Notes: generated from the letters alone by a model not told the origin. DNA of 64,000 bases from Bacillus sp. FJAT-18017 (GCF_001278805.1 NZ_CP012602.1:4189501-4253500), one strand, 5' to 3'; positions 25,683-34,897 are shown, counted from the first letter of the stretch. Made by a program: numbers and translations.

Positions 25683-25689
25683 CAGTTAC

Positions 25690-26307
25690 TTATTGGTTAC
25701 TTTTTTTAATCATTTCCGCCACTGAGACTGTACGTTTTGCTTGATGTTTTACAGCGGCTTCCGCCTGTGGCATGTCCTTCATTTTGCCATCTTCACCGAC
25801 GGTAACGCTGGTTCCGTATGGGTTGCCGCCAGCCCCGAACAGAACTGGATCTGTGTATCCCGGCGGTACGATGATCGCACCCCAGTGCATCATTGATGTG
25901 TATAGTGCCAAAATTGTTGCTTCCTGTCCGCCATGCGGATTCTGTGCGGAGGTCATTGCACTGACGACTTTGTTAACTGTTTTGCCGGTTGCCCAAAGTC
26001 CGCCCTGAGTATCCAGAAACTGCTTCATTTGGGATGCAACGTTACCAAATCTGGTTGGAGTACTGAAGATAATTGCATCGGCCCACTCCAGGTCATCAGA
26101 TGAAACGACTGGAATATCCTTCATTGCATCTGTTGTCTTTTTCCATACTTCATTTCCTTGAACAACGGATTCAGGTGCCAGCTCTTCGACTTTCAACACC
26201 CTAACTTCTGCACCGGCTTCACGTGCGCCTTCTTCAGCCCATTTTGCCAGCTGAAGATTTGTACCACCCATACTGTAAAATACAACTGCCAGATTTACGT
26301 TTGCCAT
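25690..26307 (-). CDS. wrbA: NAD(P)H:quinone oxidoreductase, WrbA type
   Basis: This 205-residue flavodoxin-fold protein has the FMN phosphate loop FYSMGGTNLQLAK, the WrbA signature STPTRFGNVASQMKQFLD and the loop TSAQNPHGGQEAT. WrbA is a tetrameric FMN enzyme that reduces quinones by two electrons and protects against redox cycling. The ATG at 26307 has AAGGAG 9 nt upstream and gives the family's usual length. A GTG 18 codons earlier is also open (GFFSRLFGRSTKK) and cannot be excluded. Confidence 0.92.
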   Translation of the reverse strand: MANVNLAVVFYSMGGTNLQLAKWAEEGAREAGAEVRVLKVEELAPESVVQGNEVWKKTTDAMKDIPVVSSDDLEWADAIIFSTPTRFGNVASQMKQFLDTQGGLWATGKTVNKVVSAMTSAQNPHGGQEATILALYTSMMHWGAIIVPPGYTDPVLFGAGGNPYGTSVTVGEDGKMKDMPQAEAAVKHQAKRTVSVAEMIKKSNQ

Positions 26308-26486
26308 TTGCTTCATCTCCTTTTTCGTTGATCTTCCAAATAATCTAGAAAAGAAACCCACTCGGATTCACCACCAATATATTGATACCTTTCCTTCAAT
26401 CTCCTTAAACAGGATTATTATGGCTTTAACCCATTTGCTTTATGCAAAAGACCTCTTTTGCGCTAGAGTCGATAGGCGGGGATTTT

Positions 26487-26707
26487 ACCTCTTCGCCCAT
26501 TTTTTTAGCGGCTGCTTTGCATAATCAATATCGAACCCCACAAGATTGTTCTTTTCATCCCGGAAGCCGAGTGGTGCGAATTTATCGTCAATGAAAATTA
26601 CCAATACTTTGCATTTTGGCCTCGGTCCTGATGGTAGAGCTTGAGCAGGCTGTAAGTACAGAGAATACAGCTGCAATTATTAAAACAGGAAACTTGCTAA
26701 CCTTCAC
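26487..26707 (-). pseudogene. Remnant of an amino-acid ABC transporter substrate-binding lipoprotein
   Basis: From a GTG at 26707 the frame reads a lipoprotein signal (VSKFPVLIIAAVFSVLTACSS, lipobox LTAC) and soon stops. In a shifted frame it continues IDDKFAPLGFRDEKNNLVGF and DIDYAK, the conserved start of family-3 solute-binding proteins, and stops after KKWAKR. The remaining 170 or so residues, and any permease or ATPase, are missing. This is a dead 5' fragment. Confidence 0.75.
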
Positions 26708-26776
26708 ATTTTCAACTAAACCACCTTTTTATCAATTGGATTTTAGTACGTTTACATATTCATTGCTGTAAATAAA

Positions 26777-26809
26777 AAGAGCCCCTTCCGATAATTGGAG
26801 AGGGCTCTT
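26777..26809 (-). terminator. Terminator of the X-Pro dipeptidyl-peptidase gene
   Basis: The stem AAGAGCCC...TCC / GGA...GGGCTCTT has a U-run on the minus strand and lies about 35 bp past the stop. Confidence 0.85.
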
Positions 26810-26843
26810 GGTCTTATTCTATTAAGATAGTTTCATATTTTAG

Positions 26844-28745
26844 TTATGGATGAAACGCATTTTTCCCGCCAACAATTGGCAGGGTTATTTCGCTGCGTGT
26901 TGGGGTTACTGTGATTTTAGTTCCGGCGCTAGGACGAAGGGTGTAGTCGAAATCGCTGGCTATTAGCACAATGCCGATTTTGTGCCCAGCTTTAAAAATA
27001 TAATCCTTCGGCTCCATTGCCCACTCAAACGTATAATCTCTTCCTGGGACTAGTGATTCTGAGCGATCCACCGAATGAAGATTTTGCGGATCAACCCAGC
27101 CGCGCGAAACGATAACAGGTGCCCCACTGCTATAATCGACGAGCAATGCTGTTAAGTTCGCGGCTGGGCGGTCAATGCTGGCACGGATACTGACTTTAGG
27201 TGTTCCGCTGATCCGTACTTCACCGGTTAATTCCTGTGTTACATAGGCTAAGCGGTTCGGAGAATTAAGGTCAGGGTTAGCAATTAAAACATTTGCCTTC
27301 GTCTTCGGGTCATCAATTAATGATTGCTTATCGTGCGGCTGATTTGGAACCGGATTTAAAACCATTGCCCCAAAATCATTTCCCGAACCTGTTAAATGAA
27401 GTTTTGTGGAAACAGAACCAGGTGCTGGCCAACTGGCTTCTTTCTTCCAGGTTTTGTCTTCGCGCTGAATATCTACGGCTGGTTCATTCATCACTCCGTT
27501 TTCAATTCCATAAAGATAATAGTCAAACCACTTGTTCCGTAATTGCGGCCAGTTATTCCCGGACGGGCTTGAATGTCCGCCCTGATGCAGCCACAATCTG
27601 CGCGGAACATCATTTTCCCCTAATGCTTCCCACCACTGGGCGAATTGCTTTGTCTTGACGTTCCAATCATTCAATCCATGAACAACGAGAACACTCGCCT
27701 TGACTTTATCCGCATCTTTGACATAATCGCGATACGCCCAGAACTCGCTGTAATCTCCTGATTCGCGGTCTTGATCACGTTTAAGTTCGGCAATTACCTC
27801 TTTACACACCTCTGGATTTTTTCGCGTTAATACTGCTTCCGCGAGGTTGTCAGCATCTTCACCTTGATAACCGCCTGGGGCGATAACGGCTCCGTTGGCA
27901 CGATAATAATCATACCAGCTGCTGATGGCTGCTACTGGAATAATCGTCTTCAAACCCTCGACACCTGTTGCTGCTACGGCATTCGGCAATGTCCCATTGT
28001 AGGAAGTACCCGTCATCCCGACATTCCCAGTCGACCAATCGGCATTGACCTCTTTTCCATCCTCAGTGAAGGCATTCGCACGGCCGTTCAGCCAATCAAT
28101 GACAGCCTTCGTTCCGAGAATTTCCCTCTCATCGCCAGTTGTTGGACAGCCATCGGATTTCCCCGTCCCGATACTTTCAGCAAGAATCACACCGTACCCG
28201 CGGGGAACATAGTAATTTCCTAAAGAACCTAGATTGGCAGCCTGTCCTTGTGCATTTGCATAGGGCTTACCACCGCGTCCATAGCCATTGCCGGGGTGTG
28301 AGACCGGTATTAAGTCGACATCTACATTAAACACAGGCACATTTAGAATACCGGAGCGATACGGACTCATTTCATAAATGACAGGTACCTTAACTCCAGG
28401 ATTCGTTTTTGGACGGTGGATTGTGATGGAAACCCGATCGCGCTTACCGTCTCTATCACTATCTATTTCTGTTTCAACAAATAATTTTTCTGTGATTGCC
28501 TCATCGGTGGAGTAAATCGGTTTCGTCATGCCATTTTCGAGTTCAATTTTTGTAGCGTCTGAGGCTGTTTCCGGAATTAAACCATTCAGCGGGATTCCCT
28601 TCCACTCCATACCCTTATCATTGTCATAAGTTTGGACCGCCTGACTCTTCTTACTTTCGGCATTAACCATCCACGGATTTGCGCTTGCCAATAGTGATAG
28701 CGAAAGAACAGAGCACAAACCGGCGGATAAGACCTTTTTCCTCAT
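26844..28745 (-). CDS. Secreted Xaa-Pro dipeptidyl-peptidase (S15, CocE/NonD family)
   Basis: This 633-residue protein has a signal peptide (LSAGLCSVLSLSLLASANP, cleavage near residue 30). The alpha/beta-hydrolase core has the nucleophile in GMTGTSYNG, the acid in VHGLNDWNV and the His in LHQGGHSSP. The C-terminal jelly-roll (about 430-633) is the X-Pro peptidase C-terminal domain. The family removes X-Pro dipeptides from peptides or, in CocE relatives, hydrolyses esters. Being secreted, it probably feeds on Pro-rich peptides. It is monocistronic with its own terminator. Confidence 0.93.
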   Translation of the reverse strand: MRKKVLSAGLCSVLSLSLLASANPWMVNAESKKSQAVQTYDNDKGMEWKGIPLNGLIPETASDATKIELENGMTKPIYSTDEAITEKLFVETEIDSDRDGKRDRVSITIHRPKTNPGVKVPVIYEMSPYRSGILNVPVFNVDVDLIPVSHPGNGYGRGGKPYANAQGQAANLGSLGNYYVPRGYGVILAESIGTGKSDGCPTTGDEREILGTKAVIDWLNGRANAFTEDGKEVNADWSTGNVGMTGTSYNGTLPNAVAATGVEGLKTIIPVAAISSWYDYYRANGAVIAPGGYQGEDADNLAEAVLTRKNPEVCKEVIAELKRDQDRESGDYSEFWAYRDYVKDADKVKASVLVVHGLNDWNVKTKQFAQWWEALGENDVPRRLWLHQGGHSSPSGNNWPQLRNKWFDYYLYGIENGVMNEPAVDIQREDKTWKKEASWPAPGSVSTKLHLTGSGNDFGAMVLNPVPNQPHDKQSLIDDPKTKANVLIANPDLNSPNRLAYVTQELTGEVRISGTPKVSIRASIDRPAANLTALLVDYSSGAPVIVSRGWVDPQNLHSVDRSESLVPGRDYTFEWAMEPKDYIFKAGHKIGIVLIASDFDYTLRPSAGTKITVTPTRSEITLPIVGGKNAFHP

Positions 28746-29042
28746 GATTTTTCCTCCTTGTTTCTACTAATTTGGTTTGCACCAATCTTAAGTATATAAC
28801 TTAATATTCAAAATTTTAAGTAAATTGTATCTAATGAAAAGAAGTATTTTTAAACTAGTAAAATAGGCGGAGGGAATCCCTAAAGAAATGATATAGTCCA
28901 GGACCTTTAGAGCAGCAGGAGATTCTTTGACCGCTGCAAATTATTTTTAAGTAATGATAGCTAATGGGAAGATGAAGTCTTTAAGAGACTTTAAAGAAAT
29001 GCCGCTAATTGCTCAAAACGGTAGAACGGGCCTACAAAAAAA
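28746..29042. other. Gene-free region upstream of the S15 peptidase gene
   Basis: About 300 bp containing the peptidase promoter region on its left side. No frame with a ribosome binding site is seen. A short stretch near 28915-28950 could read AAGDSLTAANYF, reminiscent of a LysR N-terminus, but it is too short to call. Confidence 0.4.
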
Positions 29043-29062
29043 AGCCCCCAAGGCTGGGGGCT
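29043..29062 (-). terminator. Terminator of the gntP-hydroxybutyrate dehydrogenase operon
   Basis: The stem AGCCCCCA / TGGGGGCT with a 4-nt loop has a U-run on the minus strand (A-tract 29036-29042). It lies 13 bp past the stop. Confidence 0.9.
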
Positions 29063-29075
29063 GGTAGAAATAGAA

Positions 29076-29852
29076 TTATTGTGCTGTATAGCCGCCGTCA
29101 ATTACAACAGCTTGGCCAGTCACACTCTTCGCTTTATCACTTGCTAGGAACAATGCATAATCTGCAATTTCACTTACATCAAGCAGACGTTTTTGCGGAA
29201 CGAGTGGCAGTAGTACTTCAGCCAATACATCTTCAAGAGGTACATTGCGTGTTTTTGCCAGGTCGGCCATTTGCCCGCGTACCAGCGGTGTATCAACATA
29301 TCCTGGTGCAATTGCGTTTACTGTAATACCGTGCTCTGCACCTTCAAGTGCAGCCACTTTTGTAAGACCAATGACGCCATGCTTGGCACTATTGTAAGCC
29401 GCCTTGCCAGCAAATCCGATTAGACCGTTAATTGATGCGATATTAAGAATACGCCCGAACTTTTGCTCCTTCATGATAGGGAATACATGCTTGGTCATGA
29501 TGAATGGTGCAACAAGCATGATTTTTTGCATCAATTCGAACTTAGCTGTTGGGAAATCTTCAATTGGCGACACATGCTGCAAACCAGCGTTATTGATGAC
29601 GATGTCAACAGTGCCATAGGTTTCTTTTGCAACTTTGATTAAATTGACGATTTCTTCTTCACTTGTTACATCAGCTTTCACGCCGATCGCTTCATATCCT
29701 TCTTTTTTAAGGGTTTCAGCTGCTTCCTTTACTTGTTCCTCGTTGATATCCGAAAGAACAACCTTTGCACCTGCTGCGGCAAAGTGTTTGCCAATTTCAA
29801 AACCAATCCCGCGTGCTGAACCTGTAATTATAGTTACTTTGTTTTCAACCAT
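29076..29852 (-). CDS. 3-hydroxybutyrate dehydrogenase (SDR)
   Basis: This 258-residue short-chain dehydrogenase has the NAD motif TGSARGIG (residues 11-18), NNAG, the catalytic Ser in NIASINGL, YNSAK (Y-x-x-x-K) and PGYVDTPLV. The insert with LEDVLAEVLLPLVPQKRLLD and the end VIDGGYTAQ is typical of D-3-hydroxybutyrate dehydrogenases. It converts 3-hydroxybutyrate to acetoacetate with NAD. It lies 29 bp downstream of a GntP-type permease gene on the same strand, which supports a 3-hydroxybutyrate uptake and oxidation unit. The RBS is GGAGGGG. Confidence 0.92.
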   Translation of the reverse strand: MVENKVTIITGSARGIGFEIGKHFAAAGAKVVLSDINEEQVKEAAETLKKEGYEAIGVKADVTSEEEIVNLIKVAKETYGTVDIVINNAGLQHVSPIEDFPTAKFELMQKIMLVAPFIMTKHVFPIMKEQKFGRILNIASINGLIGFAGKAAYNSAKHGVIGLTKVAALEGAEHGITVNAIAPGYVDTPLVRGQMADLAKTRNVPLEDVLAEVLLPLVPQKRLLDVSEIADYALFLASDKAKSVTGQAVVIDGGYTAQ

Positions 29853-29881
29853 TATAAATCCCCTCCAAATGTTTTTATATA

Positions 29882-31168
29882 TTAAACCAATCCGATAGCG
29901 CCCATGATAATCCCAACAATCATAGCGAGTGTAGGAATCAGCAAGGCTACCACAAATACATACTTATAGGTTTCCCGGTGACTCAATCCTGTTACCGCAA
30001 GCAGCGTTAATAACGCGCCATTGTTAGGAAGAATCGATGCACCAGATGCTACAGCAGCCATCCTGTGGAAAACTTCAGGGCTGATTCCTGTCGTTTGTGA
30101 CAATTGGGCGAAGGATTCACCCAGAGTGGACAGGGCAATCCCCATCCCGCCTGAAGCGGAACCTGTAATCATCGCCATAATCTGAACTGCCAATGATTCT
30201 GCGACCAATGGGTTATCGGAAAGGTTAAATAACCAGGTAGTTATTTCATCAAATGCAGGTACCACGGCTATAACCGCTCCAAAACCTACAGCTGCACTTG
30301 TATTCAAAATCGCCATAACTGACCCTTTTCCACCTTCGTTTATTGAGCTTACAAACTTCTTGCGATCCTTAAGGTTAAGAATCATAATGCTGAGCACCCC
30401 AATGATCAATGCATAGAGGGCCTCGATTTTAACAACGTTAAGTAAAATAACGACGACGATTAAAGGAATTATAGAAAGAATCCAGTTTGGAACATCATCT
30501 TCATCCTTGTCTGATGATGCCGGGCCTTTAGCCGGCTCAGTAAATACCTCGCCTTTTGCCGTAAGCTTTTTCTGGCTATGGGCAAGAAAAAGATAACCGC
30601 CAACTGCCATTATGAGTGTCGTCACAATCCCGATTACAGGACCCGCCATAGGAGTCGTATTAAAGTAATCCATTGGAATCAAGTTTTGAATTTGCGGTGT
30701 TCCAGGAACGGATGTCATTGTGAACGTAAACGCCCCTAGCGCAAAAGTTGGAACAAGTAATTTACGGGAAATATTAGCTTCCCTGAACAATTCCAGTGCA
30801 ATTGGATATATCGCAAATACGACTACAAACAAACTTACTCCGCCATATGTTAAAACGGCCGCGGCAATAAGCACTCCAAGGAGAGCTCTTTTCTTGCCAA
30901 TCAGTTCCGTAATTTTTTTGGCGACTGACCTCGCCGCGCCTGTTACTTCCATTAGCTTTCCAAAGATAGCTCCTAATAGAAAGATTGGAAACCAGCTTTT
31001 AACAAAGCCAACAAGTCCGTCCATATACGTTTGTGTATAGGTTTCAAATACATTTAATCCGCTTAGTAACGCTACAACCCCGGCTGCCAGCGGTGCAACC
31101 CAAATAATCGACCAGCCAAGATAAGCTAATCCGACTAACAAAAGCAAACCAACAATAATACTTAGCAC
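29882..31168 (-). CDS. GntP-family permease (probable 3-hydroxybutyrate uptake)
   Basis: This 428-residue transporter has about 12 hydrophobic segments and the family signature ALGAFTFTMTSVPGTPQIQN. The late motif SASGGMGIALSTLGESF is also present. GntP-family members take up gluconate and other small hydroxy-acids. Co-transcription with 3-hydroxybutyrate dehydrogenase points to 3-hydroxybutyrate as substrate. The start is GTG with GGGGTGA. A second, related permease gene is divergently placed beyond a 428-bp region. Confidence 0.9.
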   Translation of the reverse strand: MLSIIVGLLLLVGLAYLGWSIIWVAPLAAGVVALLSGLNVFETYTQTYMDGLVGFVKSWFPIFLLGAIFGKLMEVTGAARSVAKKITELIGKKRALLGVLIAAAVLTYGGVSLFVVVFAIYPIALELFREANISRKLLVPTFALGAFTFTMTSVPGTPQIQNLIPMDYFNTTPMAGPVIGIVTTLIMAVGGYLFLAHSQKKLTAKGEVFTEPAKGPASSDKDEDDVPNWILSIIPLIVVVILLNVVKIEALYALIIGVLSIMILNLKDRKKFVSSINEGGKGSVMAILNTSAAVGFGAVIAVVPAFDEITTWLFNLSDNPLVAESLAVQIMAMITGSASGGMGIALSTLGESFAQLSQTTGISPEVFHRMAAVASGASILPNNGALLTLLAVTGLSHRETYKYVFVVALLIPTLAMIVGIIMGAIGLV

Positions 31169-31493
31169 CGGAGATCACCCCTTTTCATTATGAATTTCTT
31201 TCGTGCTGCCATCCCTTTTTAATCCAGTGCTCTATTAACTATTTCAGTACATCAACCCCTTGTGTTCATTTCGAAACCTAAAGAATTATGAATTTAAACT
31301 TTATAAAATCATAAATCTCATCTTCGAGACATAACTTTAAACCCCCGTTTTATCTCTTGTCAATTTATCTGTTTTTCCTTTTTTGAAATAGCTTGCTAAC
31401 TACTTCTTTACCATTCACTTAACTAGTTCCACTGTATAAGGAAAATAAACCTCTTATGGTTTTTACTATATTTTTAGTGGAAAAACAGAAAAG

Positions 31494-31522
31494 TTGACAC
31501 AAAATCGTCACAAGTTTAAAGT
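31494..31522 (+). promoter_or_regulatory. Sigma-A promoter of the second GntP gene
   Basis: TTGACA at 31494-31499, a 17-bp spacer and TAAAGT at 31517-31522 lie 75 bp before the ATG. The -35 is perfect and the -10 weak, which fits an activated or regulated promoter. Confidence 0.6.
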
Positions 31523-31596
31523 TATCTCGAATTAAAGATTAAGTGATTAATATTATCTTGAAAAATCTTCTACTAACTAACAAAGGGGGAATTGTA

Positions 31597-33015
31597 ATGG
31601 ATTTAGTGATTATTCTTTTAGCTCTGGGATTGTTGATGTTTGCAGCTTATCGGGGTTTCTCGGTAATCCTGTTTGCCCCGATAGCCGCCTTACTTGCAGT
31701 CTTACTCATCGAGCCAGCTAATTTATTTCCCTTCTATTCAGGGGTATTCATGGAGAAAATGGCGGGATTCATAAAGGATTACTTCCCTGTATTCCTGCTC
31801 GGGGCTATTTTTGGAAAAATAATTGAAATGTCAGGAATAGCAGAATCAATAGCTAAGACGATTGTAAAGCTGATAGGCGCAAAACAGGCCATGCTTACAA
31901 TTGTCCTTCTCGGAGCCATTCTGACTTATAGCGGTGTCAGTTTATTCGTAGCTGTTTTTGCTATCTATCCATTTGCTGTTCAATTGTTTAAACAAGCGGA
32001 TATACCTAAAAGGCTGATGCCTGCTACCATTGCACTTGGTGCTTTTACATTTACAATGGATGCTTTGCCGGGTACACCGCAAATCCAGAATGTTATCCCT
32101 ACCACTTTTTTCGGAACTGATATTTATGCAGCACCAGTACTTGGGATCCTTGGGGCACTTGTCGTATTAGGTCTTGGGATGGCTTACCTGGAAATGCGAA
32201 AGAGGAAGGCAAAGCAAGCTGGGGAAGGCTATTATGGATTTAAAGCTGGAAGTGAAGTTACCGAAGAAGAGGAAACTTCTGTTTCGTTGGATACAAAAGA
32301 ATCCGTGTTCAAACAAATACTAGCATTCGTCCCTCTTATTCTTGTTGCTGTGATGAATAGTTATTTAACGAAAGCTATTCCGGCCTGGTATCCAAATGGA
32401 TTCGACTTTGCGGAGCTGGGCCTGGGCCAATATACAGTTGATGTAGCAAAATCAGCTTCGATTTGGGCGGTTGAAGCCGCATTGGTTGCGGGAATTGTCA
32501 CTGCGATAGCTTTTAACTGGAAGAGAACAATGCAAAACTTTAAGGAAGGGATAAACAAGAGCATTAGCGGTTCGCTGCTTGCCGTCATGAACACAGGTTC
32601 TGAATACGGCTTTGGCGGAATTATCGCGGCTCTTCCCGGCTTTTCCAAAATCAGTGATGGGATTTCCGGCGTCTTTTCAAATCCTCTCGTCAACGGAGCC
32701 GTCACGACAAGTACACTTGCAGGCATCACTGGGTCTGCATCCGGGGGTATGGGAATTGCGTTAAGCGCAATGGCTGATCAATATAACAAAGCTATCGAAG
32801 CAGCCAATATTCCTCCAGAGGTCATGCACCGGGTCGTCGCCATGGCATCAGGGGGTATGGATACTCTCCCGCATAACGGAGCGGTGATTACCTTGCTTGC
32901 TGTAACAGGCTTAACCCATAAACAATCGTATAAGGATATTTTTATGATTACGATTATTAAAACGGTGGCTGTATTTGTCATAATTGCTTTGTATACCTGG
33001 TTTGGACTTGTTTAA
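31597..33015 (+). CDS. GntP-family permease, second paralogue
   Basis: This 472-residue relative of the divergent permease has FLLGAIFGKIIEMSG, ALGAFTFTMDALPGTPQIQN and SASGGMGIALSAMADQ in the same order. It carries a longer central cytoplasmic loop (about residues 200-235, Glu/Lys-rich). The ATG at 31597 is used because AAGGGGGA is 7 nt upstream. The region before it has no homology. It is monocistronic, with a terminator at 33023. The substrate is probably also a hydroxy-acid. Confidence 0.9.
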   Translation: MDLVIILLALGLLMFAAYRGFSVILFAPIAALLAVLLIEPANLFPFYSGVFMEKMAGFIKDYFPVFLLGAIFGKIIEMSGIAESIAKTIVKLIGAKQAMLTIVLLGAILTYSGVSLFVAVFAIYPFAVQLFKQADIPKRLMPATIALGAFTFTMDALPGTPQIQNVIPTTFFGTDIYAAPVLGILGALVVLGLGMAYLEMRKRKAKQAGEGYYGFKAGSEVTEEEETSVSLDTKESVFKQILAFVPLILVAVMNSYLTKAIPAWYPNGFDFAELGLGQYTVDVAKSASIWAVEAALVAGIVTAIAFNWKRTMQNFKEGINKSISGSLLAVMNTGSEYGFGGIIAALPGFSKISDGISGVFSNPLVNGAVTTSTLAGITGSASGGMGIALSAMADQYNKAIEAANIPPEVMHRVVAMASGGMDTLPHNGAVITLLAVTGLTHKQSYKDIFMITIIKTVAVFVIIALYTWFGLV

Positions 33016-33022
33016 AGTCAGC

Positions 33023-33054
33023 GGCAACACCCTTTTGCGGGTATTGCCGTTTTT
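33023..33054 (+). terminator. Terminator of the second GntP gene
   Basis: The stem GGCAACACCC / GGGTATTGCC has a 6-nt loop and is followed by GTTTTT. Confidence 0.9.
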
Positions 33055-33080
33055 CTCTATATAGCGGGATTATCCATTCC

Positions 33081-33140
33081 AAAAAATTAGGCCGGAATCG
33101 TTTAAAGTGCGGAGGAGTGCGGGATGGGATGACTCCGGCC
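33081..33140 (-). terminator. Terminator of the regulator-hydrolase operon
   Basis: GGCCGGA (33090-33096) and TCCGGCC (33134-33140) pair around a 37-nt loop. The minus strand continues TAATTTTTT. It lies after the hydrolase stop at 33217. Confidence 0.55.
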
Positions 33141-33216
33141 CTTTCTTCATGTTAAGTCGCATTCATTTCTAAGAATGCCTTAAAGTAGCTCTTGACAAGT
33201 CCTCAGTTTGAATTAA

Positions 33217-34185
33217 TCAGCCTGCATTTTCTTTCTTTTTGTTTTGATCAAGAAAATGAGCCTTCAGCCAGTTTTCAATTTTCCCAAGGGCGTCCGGATG
33301 AAGCGGACGTCTTAGAATGTCTTTGAATCTCTTATTCGCTTTTAAAATGCTGAGATCTTCTGTCTGGATCCGGAGTCCGTGTTCCATGTCCTTTATAATC
33401 GCAATTTCAGCTTCTCCCTGAACCAGTGCCGGCAGCTCGGAAAGAACATCCTTGTCAGCCAGAGCGTCTTTATCACCAATTACAGCGAGGACAGGACAGC
33501 TAAAAGATTTTAAGGCCTCCCGAGTATGGAATTCGTCATGCTCTCTGAACCATTTTGCAGGCTGTTTAAAAAATAACTGGATTTTTACAATGTCTTCATT
33601 TGCCTGTTTGAATTTCTTCATTATTTTGGCAGCCTGCTTTTCACTTTTTTCTTCTACCTTCATCAGCTTAAGCAACTTGCCGAGAACCGGTTTTTCAAGT
33701 AATGCTTTATTTCCTAGCTCACGCTGTTTCCGCAGTGCTTCAGACATGTTATCAACCCCGCCTGATAAGAAGAGTGCTCCAGCAATTGGGATCGATGCAC
33801 CCAAAGCAGTCGCAATAATCGTTCCTTCACTATGACCTGCCACAATCACTCTTTCACTATCGACATTTGGATGAACCTGAAGGTATTCTGTGGCAATACG
33901 TGCATCCTCCACGAGGTCGGATAGCCCCGCAGCCATCCAGTCACCGCTCCGCTTACCCGTCCCCCGCTTGTCATAGCGGAGCGTCACAAATCCGAGTTCC
34001 GTGAAGAAATCAGCAAGTTCCTTATAAAGATTTGTAGTCGGTTTACCTTTTGGACCGTTCCCATCTCGGTCTAGCGGCCCAGAACCCGCGATTAATAGAA
34101 TGGCCGGGTGTACCCCTTCACCCGCCGGCATTGCCAAAGTTCCATAGATAGGATTTTTCTCCCCAAACATTACTTCTTTTTCCAT
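33217..34185 (-). CDS. Alpha/beta hydrolase
   Basis: This 322-residue protein has the oxyanion segment IAGSGPLDRDGNG, RYDKRGTGKR, the nucleophile elbow VAGHSEGTI, the acid in VIGDKDALAD and the His in MEHGL. A helical cap (about 170-235, Lys-rich) is inserted after the nucleophile domain. It looks like a cytosolic esterase or acyl-peptide hydrolase-like enzyme, with unknown substrate. The ATG at 34185 follows GAGGGGA by 5 nt, which is better than the ATG at 34200. It is the second gene after an ArsR-like regulator. Confidence 0.88.
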   Translation of the reverse strand: MEKEVMFGEKNPIYGTLAMPAGEGVHPAILLIAGSGPLDRDGNGPKGKPTTNLYKELADFFTELGFVTLRYDKRGTGKRSGDWMAAGLSDLVEDARIATEYLQVHPNVDSERVIVAGHSEGTIIATALGASIPIAGALFLSGGVDNMSEALRKQRELGNKALLEKPVLGKLLKLMKVEEKSEKQAAKIMKKFKQANEDIVKIQLFFKQPAKWFREHDEFHTREALKSFSCPVLAVIGDKDALADKDVLSELPALVQGEAEIAIIKDMEHGLRIQTEDLSILKANKRFKDILRRPLHPDALGKIENWLKAHFLDQNKKKENAG

Positions 34186-34210
34186 CCCATTCCCCTCCAT
34201 TTACCTAATA

Positions 34211-34732
34211 CTATTGATTTTCTGGAATGATGATTGTCGCAAAATTACGCGGTTTCCGATCAGCGGATGGCTCATTCATCATAGCCTCGCTTATCAAGCC
34301 GCCCATCTTTTGAATCAATTCCATAAACTCTTTATCCGTCAAATGCATTCTTGCTACACGGAAAGAAACCCCGTCCCGAACCAAGTCGTAATCTTCACTC
34401 GAAAGATATTCCTCATAGCTCCCCATTAATTGCGCCAAAAACGTAAAAAACAACTCCAAATGCTGCTCTTTGCTTATCGAGTCTAGCGGCGCCGGCTCGA
34501 TTTGTTTTAAGGCATATACCTTCTCGACCGTCCCCCTAATTTGATTCTCCTGAACCACTTCAATGAATCCGGCTTCGAGCAACTTGTTCAAATGGCGATA
34601 TAGTGTTGCCTGAGGAACCTCCTTGAGGTGGTCAAGCAACTTGAAGGCTGTGAGCTTTCTGCCATTTACCAGTGCCTGGAGAATTTTCATGCGGACTGGG
34701 TGTAAGATAAGTTTAGTACGATCAAAATCCAT
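34211..34732 (-). CDS. ArsR-like winged-helix transcriptional regulator
   Basis: This 173-residue protein has an N-terminal winged HTH (about residues 8-80). It reads LILHPVRMKILQALVNGRKLTAF and VPQATLYRHLNKLLEAGFIEVV. A C-terminal helical region of about 90 residues follows, as in the YdfF-like group. There are no cysteine metal-binding motifs, so an organic effector or protein partner is more likely than a metal. It is co-transcribed with the alpha/beta hydrolase (26-bp gap). An inverted repeat upstream is a probable operator. Confidence 0.88.
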   Translation of the reverse strand: MDFDRTKLILHPVRMKILQALVNGRKLTAFKLLDHLKEVPQATLYRHLNKLLEAGFIEVVQENQIRGTVEKVYALKQIEPAPLDSISKEQHLELFFTFLAQLMGSYEEYLSSEDYDLVRDGVSFRVARMHLTDKEFMELIQKMGGLISEAMMNEPSADRKPRNFATIIIPENQ

Positions 34733-34758
34733 ATGATTAACCCCCCTAAGATGATTTT

Positions 34759-34820
34759 ATTATCAAAGTTGAGAACAATTCCGCAAAAAAACACTGTTTA
34801 TTATTTTCACTTTTGATAAT
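34759..34820 (-). promoter_or_regulatory. Putative operator of the ArsR-like operon
   Basis: ATTATCAAAGT (34759-34769) and ACTTTTGATAAT (34809-34820) form an inverted repeat whose arms are identical except for one extra T. They lie 27-88 bp before the regulator start, suggesting autoregulation. Confidence 0.5.
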
Positions 34821-34872
34821 AATACCTAGAGGTGAGAATGTCAACTCCCTTATAACTCAAGAATAAAGAAAA

Positions 34873-34897
34873 CCACTTGCTCCTGCGCGGCAAGTGG
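34873..34897 (-). terminator. Terminator of the VanW gene
   Basis: The stem CCACTTGC / GCAAGTGG has a 9-nt loop with TTTTC on the minus strand, about 75 bp past the VanW stop. Confidence 0.7.

Noticed and set aside
28915-28950. AAGDSLTAANYF, similar to a LysR-type N-terminus.
   Set aside because: Only a dozen residues, followed by a stop. Not distinguishable from chance.
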